Assembly: GCA_021432635.1 (NCBI GenBank)
Contig: MU270066.1
Span: forward strand, 428,807-492,806
From: Thozetella sp. PMI_491
Lineage: Eukaryota > Ascomycota > Sordariomycetes > Chaetosphaeriales > Chaetosphaeriaceae
Length of the DNA stretch: 64,000 nucleotides
Direction of reading: 5' to 3'
Shown here one piece after another: positions 1 through 10,943 of this stretch. A program made the position numbers and the translations under genes. The notes under the pieces are model-generated. The model worked only from the letters and a program-made list of their open reading frames with translations. It searched no databases and was not told where the DNA came from. How positions within the stretch are numbered: position 1 is the stretch's first letter; each line of letters starts with the position of its first letter.

Positions 1-1855
1 GAAGGGGATGATAACCTAAGTTGATGCGGAGCAACGGAATTGCGATTGATTTGTTTAGACAAGGCGAAGGACGCTGTTTATAGCACGTCCCGGAAAGTCC
101 TAAATATGGTACTGGAAACTAGTGCAGCACACAGGCCGCGGTTTGCGGGAACGCTCGTTTACTCATGTTGTCCTTGTTTGATGATAGATGCTTAATACCC
201 TCCACGGAGCTGCAAGTTGAATAGAAAATACTACTCTCTCTCCACCCACCCCTTTTATTACTGTATTCTCCCGGAATGGCCGATTCGGTGGTTTAGGAGT
301 GTGTAGGGCTGTATCGGAGCTTCAATACGAGAGAAAGAATGGAAATCTTACATTTGCCATCTTCTGCGTGGCGATTGCCTCTGAACTCGAAACCCATAAA
401 TTGAAATATTTGATCTTCTCAGCAGTGATTTGATGAAACATGTCCAATCGACTTGCGTACCTTGGCCGTGGCTCTGGCTACGGCTCGTGCTACGGGGGTA
501 TTAGAATTTTGTTCGCCTCGTATCTCGCCCTCTGGCCACGCGCAAGTATGCACCCTCCCGTGAATTCGCCTCTCAAGACCCCTACCGAGCATGGCATAGA
601 GACATGCCGGTATTGACGTCGGCGAGGCCGAGGCGCAGTCCCGGCCACGTTGTTCGTGGGCAAGACAGACAGCATGTCTCAGCGAGAACCAATACCCCAG
701 ATTTACAACCTTGGCGAACTTCCTTTCCCGGAGCTGTACTGAAACCAGCCATTCCCCCTTCGGCCTAGAGCAAAGCTTCCTCTTCCGCTCGACGCGCGAG
801 GTTCGTGGGCGATGCTGACAGTGTTCGTCGCCTGCTTAGCCGGAGGCCCATTTGCCATTTTTTGCCATCTAGTCTTATCCATGCGGGCGTCCGGAGGCGG
901 ACCACCGGTGGCCCTCCGCCACGCGATTGTCGAGCAAAAATGGCAACATTTCGTCCCAGCGCGCTTACGATTTGGCACGATTCAGAGCCTCTGGCCTCTA
1001 GCGTTTAGGCGGCCGCGTTCCATCTTCACCTCTGTGGGGCAGCCCGGCTGAGGCGGTAGCGCAAGCGCGATCTGGAGACTAACGCCTAAGGTAGGGGGCT
1101 ATTCGTCGCTCCTGCCTTTGTGCGCGCGCCCCAGTAGACTTTTGATGCGCAGTTCGTCCAGAGAGTATTACGTGGTTGGCGAGCAGCAAAGAGAGCTCCG
1201 CTGCGCCAATTCCTCTGGCTGCTTTCGCTCTCCGGGGGGTGCACCGCAGTCCGGTATCCGGGCGGCCCGGCAGGAGTCGGTAGGGTCGGCAGGATCTGGC
1301 AGGGACCCTCCTACGCAGCCTACACAGCCCACACTGGGCTGGTTCCCCACCAAAATCCAGGTACGGACCAAGACTATCGCGCGCACCCCCCATGCCGTGG
1401 CACGGTAGCGCTCTCCCGCCTCGTGCGGCCTCGACAGCTGGGAGGCTCCCTCGCTGAGCGATACTAGGCAAGGCGCTCCCGCGCGCAGGGAGGAGCGGCT
1501 GACTGGCCCCACTGCGCGCGCGCACGCCCTGCCAGCAGCAGGCCAGCCCCCGGGGGGAACCAATAGATCGGGTGCCCGGATATGCATGGAATTTCCAGTC
1601 TGGTTCCATCCTGGCTTCCAAAGGCTTGGCCATGCTCCATGGATGCAGCATCCCAGCGACTCGGCTCGAGCGCCACGAGGTGCGGCAGACTACATATCTA
1701 CTCTGGAAGATCCTCCCTTCGAGAGGTGTGAAAGAAGGCATCTGTACTTACTATATCCCTCTCACCCATCCCTCCCTCTCCCTCTTGGCTCGGTCACGCA
1801 GTAGCACTCTCCTCCTTCATCCAGGCCACCCTCTCCCCCCTTCCCATCGTTTACC
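1..1855. other. Intergenic region upstream of the PKS
   Basis: No convincing gene is seen; the ORFs here are short, overlap on both strands and have no recognisable domain. The last 100 bases before the PKS start are CT-rich, as in many highly expressed fungal promoters. The stretch carries one consensus AflR-type site at 1451-1461, listed separately. The window begins inside this gap, so a neighbour may lie to the left. Confidence 0.6.
1451..1461. promoter_or_regulatory. AflR-type Zn2Cys6 binding site upstream of the PKS
   Basis: The 11-mer TCGCTGAGCGA fits the AflR consensus TCGSWNNSCGR at every position. It lies 395 bp upstream of the PKS start codon. An AflR-like regulator is encoded at 13788-14984, so a direct regulatory link is plausible. 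By information content alone such a site should occur several times in 64 kb, so the support comes from position and context, not from rarity. Confidence 0.45.
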
Positions 1856-4800
1856 ATGGAGAGCAACACTGCGGCGGCCGATGCCCGCGGCCCTCGGGTC
1901 TTCCTGCTCGGCGACCAGTCCGCCGATTTCGTGCCGGAGCTGCGCCGCATACTGGCTGTCACCAACAAGCCCATCTTGACGGCTTTCCTCGAGCAGTCCC
2001 ACTACATGATCCGGGCCCAGGCCAACCTGTGGCTTCCCGCAGAGCAAGCAAAGGAGTACCGCAGCGCCAACCTCCCCCAGCTGCTGCACAAGTACGCCGA
2101 GGGCGAGCTCAGCCCGGCCTTCCAGGTCGGTCTTCACTGTCTAACTCAGTTGGCCAGCTTCATCAGGTAAGAGATAGAGAGAAAGAGAGAGAGAGAGAGA
2201 ACCCCTTTCTCCACCTCATCGAGCCGCGTGCTGACGAGTAACCTTCCCCTGGTGTCTAGCCACTATGAAGAGCCCGGCCGACCCTACGCCAGCCCGCGAG
2301 ACACCTTCATTGTGGGTCTCTGCACTGGCTCTCTCGCTGCCGCAGCCCTGAGCTGCGCATCCTCGCTATCGGACTTGCTGCCGCTGGCCGTGCACGCCGT
2401 CCAGGTGGCGCTTCGGTTGGGCTTGCTCGCCGATGATCTCCGAAGGCGCGTCGATCCCGAGGCTGCTACGACAAAGCAGGCACAGTCTTGGTCTTGCGTG
2501 TTCTTCGGTGCTGAGGAGGCCTACTTGCGCCAGGCCATCGACTCGTTCGTGGCGGCGAACGAGCTCCCGGCCACCTCTCGGCCCTGGATCGCCGTGGCGG
2601 CCGGAAAGGCCGTCACCGTGTCCGCGCCTCCGGCGACGCTTGAGAAGCTCCGTAACTGGGGCGACCTGGCCTCGCTCAAGACGCGGCAGATCCCCATCTT
2701 CCTCCCGGCCCACAGCTCGGCCATCTACACTACTGCTGATGTCGACCGCGTGATGGAGTCGACGAGCAGCGACCCGTGGGGCCGCTTCTCCGGTCAGCTT
2801 CCCCTGCTGTCCGGCGCGACCGGCAGCACTGTCTGGGCCAACAGCTACCCTGTGGCTCTTCGCCAGGCCGTCATCGACTGCCTCCTCGAGCCCGTGCGGT
2901 GGGACAAGGTTGCTGACATGTTCCCCCGGACGCTGGCTTCCTACGGACCCAAGACGGTGTCGATCGTCCCGATCCTTTCAGGCATGGACCGGGCTCTCGC
3001 CACCGTGCTGGGCAACGTCTCGATCGTCTCCATCGGCGAGAAGGAGACTCCCATCCTGCCCACTCCCCAGGGCAGGGCCAAGCTTGCCATTGTCGGCATG
3101 TCTGGCCGCTTCCCCGAGGCGCCTAGCCCCGAGCATTTCTGGGACCTCCTGTACCAGGGTCTCGACGTCGTCAAGGAGGTGCCCGCCAAGCGCTGGAACT
3201 GGCGCACCCACGTCACCCACGACGGCAAGGGCCACAACCTCGGCGGCACGAAGTGGGGATGCTGGCTCGACTTCGCTGACGAGTTCGACCCCCGTTTCTT
3301 CAACATCTCCCCCAAGGAGGCCCCGCAGATGGACCCTGCCCAGCGCATGGCCCTCATGACCAGCTGGGAGGCTCTCGAGGGTGCCGGCTTCGTCACTGAT
3401 ACCACCCCGTCCAGCCAGCGCGACCGCGTCGGTGTCTTCCACGGTGTCACCTCCAACGATTACCTCGAGTGCAACAGCGGTCAGTTCATTGACACCTACT
3501 TCATCACCGGCGGTAACCGTGGTTTCATCCCCGGCCGTGTCAACTTCTGCTTCGAGTTCTGCGGTCCCAGCTACACCAACGATACCGCCTGCTCGTCCTC
3601 TCTGGCTGCTATCCACCTGGCTTGCAACTCGCTCTGGCGCGGTGATTGCGACACTGCCGTGGCTGGTGGCACCAACATGTGCATCAACCCCGACGGTCAC
3701 ACTGGTCTCGACAAGGGCTTCTTCCTCTCGCGCACCGGTAACTGCAAGCCTTTCGACGACAAGGCCGACGGTTACTGCCGTGCTGAGGGTGTCGCCACCA
3801 TCGTCATCAAGCGCCTCGACGATGCCATTGCTGACAAGGACCCCATCCTCGGTGTCATCCTCGATGCCAAGACCAACCACTCGGCTCTGTCCGACTCGAT
3901 GACCCGTCCCCACGTCGGTGCCCAGGTCGAGAACATGCGTGCCGTCCTCCAGGCCGCCAACGTCGACCCCAGGGAGGTCAGCTACGTCGAGATGCACGGC
4001 ACCGGCACGCAGGTCGGTGACGCCGTCGAGATGCAGAGCGTGTTGGACGTCTTCGCCCCCAGCGAGGGCTTCCGTCCCGCCGACATGCCCCTGCACGTCG
4101 GTACCGTGAAGGCCAACGTCGGCCACGGTGAGGGTGTGTCTGGTATTGTCAGTCTGTCCAAGGTCCTCCTGATGATGAAGCACGACACCATCCCGCCTCA
4201 CTGCGGTATCAAGCCGGGCAGCAAGATTAACCACAACTACCCGGATCTTGGCGCGCGCAACGTGCACATTGCCTTCGAGCCGTCGCCCTGGAACCGCAAG
4301 ACGCACATTCCTCGCCGTTCGCTGATCAACAACTTCAGCGCCGCCGGTGGTAACACGGCCCTGCTGCTCGAGGATGCCCCGTGGCGCGCGGAGCCCACCG
4401 AGGCCGACCCCCGGACCAGCCACCTGGTCACTGTCTCGGGTAAGGTCGCCGCGGCGCTCAAAAACAACATGCTCCGCCTCATCGACCACCTCGAGCGCCC
4501 CGACAAGGCCGGCCTCTCCCTGGCCCAGCTGTCCTACACGACTACCGCGCGCCGCAATCACCACCTGCACCGCGTGTCTGTCGAGGGCAACAGCATTGCC
4601 GACATCGTGAAGGCCCTGAAGGAGGCCGTCGCCCGTGGTGACGGTTCCAACCGCTCCATGAAGAAGCCCAAGGTTCTGTACACCTTCACCGGCCAGGGCG
4701 CCCAGTACCTCGGCATGGGCAAGGATCTCTACGAGAACTTCCCCACCTTCGCGACCGACCTGCGCTCGCTGGACCAACTCACCACCAACCTGGGCTTCCC

Positions 4801-7800
4801 CTCGTTCCTCGACGTCATTGTCGTTTCGAATGGCAACATTGCCCAGTACCCCCCGGTCACCGTGCAGCTCGCCACCTGCGCGCTCGAGATGGCGCTCGCT
4901 CGCCTCCTCACCACCTTCGGCATCGCCCCCAAGGCCGTGGTCGGCCACAGCCTCGGCGAGTACGCCGCGCTCAACGTCGCCGGCGTGCTCTCCGACCTTG
5001 ACACCCTGTACCTCGTCGGCACTCGCGCCACCCTGCTCCAGCAGCACTGCCAGAAGGGCACCCACTCCATGCTCGCTGTCAAGGGCCCCGCTGCCGAGAC
5101 CCTCGCCATCGTGAAGCAGCACGGAGGCGTCCAGGTCGAGGTTGCCTGCATCAACGGCCCCAACGATGTCGTCCTCAGCGGCGCCGTGAAGGCCATTGAG
5201 AACGCCACCAAGGCCTGCGCTGCCCGCAAGCTCAAGACGACCCTCCTCGAGGTGCCGTACGCTTTCCACTCCGCCCAGGTTCAGCCCATCCTGTCGGCGT
5301 TCGTCGCTAAGGCCGCCAACGTGACCTTCCGCAAGCCCACTATCCCGGTCCTGTGCCCCCTGACCGCCACCGTGGTCGAGGCCGAGAACACCTTCAACGC
5401 CGCGTACCTGGCCCGCCACTGCCGCGAGGCTGTCAACATGGCTGGCGCCCTCCAGGCTGCCCAGGCTGCGAAGATCATCGACGACAACACCTACTTCGTC
5501 GAGGTCGGCCCCCACCCCGTCGTGTGCGGCATGGTCAAGAATACCATTGGCTCCCAGGCCCAGACCTTCCCCGTGCTCCAGCGCGGCAAGGGTGTCTGGC
5601 CGGCCATGACCGCCGTGCTTGCCCAGCTGTACCGCAAGGGTCTCGACATCACCTGGTCTGCCTACCACGCTCCGTTCAGCGGCGCCCAGGTCGTGCTCGA
5701 GCTGCCCGCCTACGCCTGGGACCTCAAGTCGTACTGGATCGACTACGAGGCCGACTGGTGCATCTACAAGCCGTTCGGCAAGCCCGCCGATGGTGGCCCC
5801 GTGAAGCAGATCGACTGGGCCAAGCCTGCCGGCCCGGCGTCCGTGATCAAGCCTGCTCCGATCCCCAGGCGTGCTCCGGGCGCTGAGCGTCCTGCGGCTC
5901 CTGTCGCTGCTCCGGCTCCCCAGCCCTTCCAGGCTGCTCCGGTCGCCCGCGCCGCCCCGGTCCCGGCCCCGGCCCCGGCCCCGGTCGTCCGTGCTGCGCC
6001 CTTCAACCGCCCGACCACTCTCAAGGCGGAGAAGCCCCTGTCCACCACCGTGCACAAGATGATCTCGGAGGAGGTGAACGCCGACGGCGCTACGCTGATC
6101 TACGAGTCCGACCTCCAGCGCCCCGACATGAACAACATCTCTGGCGGACACATCGTGAGCAACGTGCCCTTCGCGACCCCCCCGGTCTACTCCGACATGG
6201 CCATGATCCTCGGTGAGTACCTCGCCGAGAGCTTCATGAGCCCTGAGGAGCGCGCCGAGCTCGTCCTCGACGTCGCCGACATGGTTGCCGACAAGGTCCT
6301 GATCCCGCTGCCCGAGGGCTCGGGCCGCCAGCTCATGCGCGTCTCCGTGAAGGCCCAGTGGGCGGCTGGCAAGCCATACTGCCCTTCGGTTGCCAAGTGC
6401 GAGTTCTACAGCGTGACCCCCAGTGGTCGCACCACCACTGTCCACGCCTGGGCTACCATGTACTTCGCCGACCGGAGCAAGCAGCGATCCCTGCAGACCG
6501 GCCAGGGTTCGCACGTCAGCCGTATCCAGCGCCTGCGCACTGATGCCAGCCGCGGCAAGCTTGTCCACCACACCAAGGCCAGCGGATATGACCTAATGGA
6601 CAGCGTCGCCCAGTTCCACCCCGACTTCAAGCTGCTCGACGATATGATCTTGGACAACGCTACCCTCGAGGCCATCAGCACCCTGGATGCCTCGGATATC
6701 AGCCTTCCCAAGCCCGGTGAGCGGTACGCCGTCCACCCCGGCTGGGTGGATGCTGTCTCCCAGATCGGTGGCTTCGTCGTGAACGCCCAGGACGCCATCA
6801 ACCTTGATATCGAGGTCTTCATCACCCACGGCTGGGAGTCCCTGCAGGTCTACTCGCCGATCAAGCGCGATGTTGTCTACCACTGCCTGAGCGAGATGCA
6901 CCCCGATGGTGATGAGTTCTACCGTGGTGACACCATCGTCCTCGACGGTGAGCAGGTTGTGTGCTTCATCAAGGGCGTTGCTTTCCGCAAGGTCACCCGT
7001 GGCACCCACAAGGCCGTTATGCAGACCATTGTCGACCGCCGCCAGAAGGCTGAGGCTGGCCTCGGTGCCAAGAAGGCCGCTGCCAAGCCCGCGGCCCCGG
7101 CTCCGGTTCGCCAGGCTCCTGCCCCGATCCCGGCTCCTAAGCCCGTCCCGGCTTACGCGCCCCCGGCCCAGCCTGCCTTTGTCGCTCCGGTCACCTCGCC
7201 CTTCGCTGCCCCTGTGACCTCGCCCTTCGCCGCTCCTGCCACCTCGCCCTTCGCCGTCCCTGCTCCTGCCCCGGTAGCCGCCCCTGCTCCGGCCCGTGCG
7301 GCTGGCGGTGACCCCGTGAAGCTGAAGCAGATCGCTGATGCGCTCGATGTCGTCTCCCAGGAGAGCGGTATCGCGCTCGACGAGCTGACTGACAGCACCA
7401 ACTTCGCGGACCTCGGCGTTGACTCTCTGCTTTCCATGGTCATTGCCTCCCGCTTCCGCGAGGAGCTCAAGCTGGCGCTCGACCCTGACTTCAAGATCTT
7501 CGTCGACTGCCCGACCGTCGGTGAGCTGAAGAAGTATCTCGGCAACTTCCTTGGTGTTGATGCCAATGCTTCCGCCGCCCCTGCTCCGGTTGCTGCTTTT
7601 GCACCTGCCCCTGTCCCGGTTTACTCGCCCCCTGTCCAGGAATACAGCATCCCGGCCCCTGTCTCTGAGTTCGCTGCTCCTGCCGCGTCTCCTTTCGCTG
7701 TCCCGGCCCCTGCTCCTGCCTTTGCTCCTGCTCCTGTCCCGGCTGCTGCCCCTGCTGCCGGCGGCGATCCTGTCAAGCTGAAGCAGATCGCTGATGCTCT

Positions 7801-9949
7801 TGACGTCGTCTCCCAGGAGAGCGGTATCGCGCTCGACGAGCTGACTGACAGCACCAACTTCGCTGATCTTGGTGTTGACTCTCTTCTCTCGATGGTTATC
7901 GCTTCTCGCTTCCGTGAGGAACTGAAGCTTGCCCTGGACCCTGACTTCAAGATCTTTGTCGACTGCCCGACCGTTGGTGAGCTCAAGAAGTATCTCGGCA
8001 ACTTCCTTGGTGTTGATGCCGGTGCTTCCGCCGCCCCTGCCCCTGCCCCCGCCCCGTTCCAGAGCTTCCAGGAGCCCGCCTACAACTACGCCCCTGCCCC
8101 TGAGCCGGCTTACAACTGGGCCCCTGCCCCTGTCCCCGCTAGGATCCCCTCGCCCGTTCCCGCCTTCTCGAACTCGCCGATCCTTGCCGCGACCCAGCCT
8201 GCCAGCATCCCCGCGGTCCTCGGCTCCTTCCAGCCTCTTGCCGCTGCCCCTGCCGCCGGTGCTGACCCCGCCAAGCTGAAGCAGATCGAGGATGCCCTCG
8301 ACGTTGTCTCCCAGGAGAGCGGTATCGCCATCGAGGAGCTGACTGACAGCACCAACTTCGCTGATCTTGGTGTTGACTCTCTGCTCTCGATGGTTATCGC
8401 TTCTCGCTTCCGCGAGGAGCTCAAGCTCGCCCTGGACCCTGACTTTAAGATCTTCGTCGACTGCCCCACCGTTGGTGAGCTGAAGAAGTACCTGTCGAAC
8501 TTCCTCGGCGTTGACGCCACCGCTGCTGCACCCGCTGCTCCTGCTGCCAGCTACGGCATTGCTGAGGAATACCCCCCCGCCCCCCCGCCCAAGGATGAGG
8601 TCTATCAGAGGACCTCGTCCTCGAGCGTGAGCCCGGGCTTCTCGGCGCCGGCCACCTCGTCCTCCTCGTCGTCGTTCCACCACGTCAGCACGCCCAGCCC
8701 GACGCTCGCGGCAGAGGGGTTCGACTATAGATCGATACCGATACCACCAGAGCCCGTGGACCAGTCCCCTCCTCGCACCCTCAAGAAGTCGAAGTCTTTT
8801 TTAGGGAAGCCGGGGGTCACGACCGAGGCGACAGTGTCGTCCGGCGTGGCCTCCGCAGGCTTGGCGATCGTCTCCGAGGAAAGCGGCCTGGCGCTGAGTG
8901 ATCTCACTGACGACTGCAACTTTGCCGACATTGGCGTGGACTCGCTCCTGTCCATCGTCATTGCCAGTCGGTTCCGGGAAGAGCTTGGTCTGCAGCTCGA
9001 CCCTGACTTCTCCATCTTCGTCAACTGCCCGACGGTCCGCGACCTCAAGGACTTCCTTGGGGGCAACAAGGCCGCCGGTGTGTCGGACAACTCGTCCTCG
9101 GATGGAGACGTCGACACTGGCGCGACCACGCCCCAGCTCGGCAGCGAGCCGGACGTGACCTGCCGCCAGGCTACGTCGGTCATCCTCCAGGGGATGCCCC
9201 ACACGGCCACCAAGACCCTCTTCCTCCTCCCGGACGGCAGCGGGTCTGCCTCTAGCTACGTCTCGGTCCCCACCCTCCCCGCGCACCTCAACACGGCCGT
9301 CATCGGTCTCAACTGCCCTTACGTGCGCACCCCGGAGGAGCTCCAGGGCGTGACCCCGGCTATCCTCGTCTCGGCCTTCGTGTCCGAGATCCTCCGCCGC
9401 CAGCCTGAGGGCCCCTTCTACCTCGGTGGCTGGTCGTGCGGCGGTTCCTTCTCCTTCGCCTGCGCCGAGCAGCTCACGGCCCTCGGCCACGAGGTCGCCG
9501 GCCTGGTGATCATCGACGCCCCCGTCCCGCAGGAGATTGACCATCTCCCCAAGGAGTTCTACGACTACGTCGGCAGCCTGGGCCTGTACGGCACCCAGAC
9601 CCCGCCGGCCTACCTGATCGAGCACTTTGTGCAGACGACCCAGGCGATGCTCCCGTACCGCCCGGGCCCGCTCTTCACCCGCCGCGGCCGCCAGCCCCTC
9701 CGCGTCGGTCTCCTGTGGGCCTGCGAGACCGTCATGGACGAGCAGGTGAACTACCCCAAGCCCAACCTGGGCGGCAAGAAGCACTTCCTGCTCCAGGCCC
9801 GCACTGACTTCAGCCCTTGCGGCTGGAACTTCCTGCTCCCCGGCGCCCAGTTCACCATTGACCGGGCGGTGGGTGCCAACCACTTCACCATGATGCACCG
9901 CGCACACGCTCCTCGCGTCGCCGCGCTGATTGAGAAGATCCTGGCTTGA
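1856..9949 (+). CDS. Non-reducing polyketide synthase, SAT-KS-AT-PT-ACP4-TE
   Basis: Iterative type I PKS that would build and cyclise an aromatic polyketide from acetyl/malonyl-CoA in the cytosol. Two exons (1856-2166, 2260-9949) give 2666 aa; the intron (2167-2259) contains a GA microsatellite. Visible sites, in order: SAT GLCTG (Cys about 125); KS DTACSSS (Cys 548), HGTGT (His 683) and VGHGEG (His 726); AT GHSLG (Ser 1001); PT His 1401 in GGHIVSNVPF and Asp 1601 in HPGWVDAV; four LGVDSLLS or IGVDSLLS phosphopantetheine serines (1826, 1978, 2144, 2332) separated by Pro/Ala-rich linkers; TE GWSCG (Ser 2496) and His 2645. The domain order matches the wA/PksA class of fungal NR-PKSs that make naphthopyrones, anthraquinones or melanin precursors. 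The exact product cannot be read from sequence. Four ACPs is above the usual one to three. The likely regulator is the AflR-like gene downstream. Confidence 0.95.
7303..9066 (+). repeat. Four tandem ACP-coding repeats in the PKS
   Basis: Four ACP-coding units occupy about 7303-7563, 7762-8022, 8254-8514 and 8848-9066, with serine codons at 7424, 7880, 8378 and 8942. Units 1 and 2 encode identical proteins over about 85 residues, unit 3 differs at about six positions, and unit 4 is clearly divergent (IGVDSLLSIV, LGLQLDPDFSIFVNCP). At the DNA level unit 2 is a mosaic: its 5' part and its last 30-odd bases match unit 1, while the segment around the serine matches unit 3. The linkers are rich in Ala and Pro and include a short SPFA repeat near 7190-7260. 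Confidence 0.9.
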
Positions 9950-10528
9950 TTATGACGACTAGATTGGACCTATTTTTTTTCTACTTCTTCCTGTAATCAA
10001 GTCTCTTCTCTATCAATTTTTTTTTCCTTTGGAAACTACTCTTTTGTTTGCGAATATCTTGGGTTTGGTTTTTTAGACGGGGTGGCTTCCATAAATCATG
10101 TCTTTGCGAGGATCTGGGATGACTTTTTTTTTTAGAGCGCAACGTTTTTTTAAAACACAAATTCCTTAGCTGTAATGTCTGCGATGGGTTTATTGGGTTG
10201 ATTTTTTAGACCGGATTTCCTTAAGAGATCTCGTTGCATTAGCTGAGTTAGACACCGCCTGAATCTACACCCGGCGTGCGCCGAGATTCCCTTTGTTCTA
10301 TAAAAACTGGGCCCTTGAGGCAACCCCTGCTTATTGTGCGCGCGTGTCCCGACTCCATGACAACGACTTAAGCTTTTTCAGCCGGGGTAGGGCTGCTTGT
10401 GTAACCCAGCTTAGCTGCTTTGAGGACCCTCCTGTACGTAGATGGGGCCCCTGCCCCCTACAAACGGTACCTATAGTGAAACCTGCCCACCCACATGGCC
10501 ACCCGTCCCATTGCCACCTTGGCTTATA

Positions 10529-10943
10529 CAGTGGGGTGTCATAAGTTTTCATACACTTGGATGTACCGAGAATAAACGCTAACCCGTAGTCGGACTAGTA
10601 CCTCACGCTGCTTTAAGGCAAAACCACACCGCTAAAGAGGCACTAAAGCCCCCTATAATACAGTACATTCTAATCGCTATAAAAGTGAAGCAGTGCATTA
10701 CACTCACTATATCTTTAGTGATTGATCGACAATTGCTTTGCTTGGACATGATCACTATATTATAGCGATAGCTGGGTATTAAAATTAATTTTTAGGTCTC
10801 TTTTACCACTAAATCTTTAGTGGTTACAGGGCTTCTTTAGTGGTGAGATTTTCTCTTAAAGCGGCGCAAAACGCTAGTCTGATTACGGGCTGGCGTTGAT
10901 TCTCGGTACATCCAGGTGTATGAAAACTTATGACACCCCACTG
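10529..10943. mobile_element. Fold-back MITE, Tc1/mariner-type, 415 bp
   Basis: Terminal inverted repeats of about 70 bp (10529-10598 and 10874-10943) begin CAGTGGGGTG and match at 64 of 70 positions; five of the six differences are transitions. The element is flanked by TA on both sides (10527-10528 and 10944-10945), the target duplication typical of the Tc1/mariner superfamily. Inside, further blocks recur in mirrored order (GCTTTAAG, CACTAAAG, and ATCGCTATAA at 10673-10682 with its complement at 10760-10769), so almost the whole element could fold into one hairpin. It has no coding capacity and would depend on a transposase supplied elsewhere. Confidence 0.88.

Noticed and set aside
2978-6571. 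1197-aa minus-strand ORF inside the PKS
   Set aside because: It lies wholly antisense to the KS-AT-PT coding region, is Gly/Val/Asp/His-rich without domains, and results from strong C/G bias at third positions. The same holds for 6593-8683 and 8801-9907 on the minus strand.
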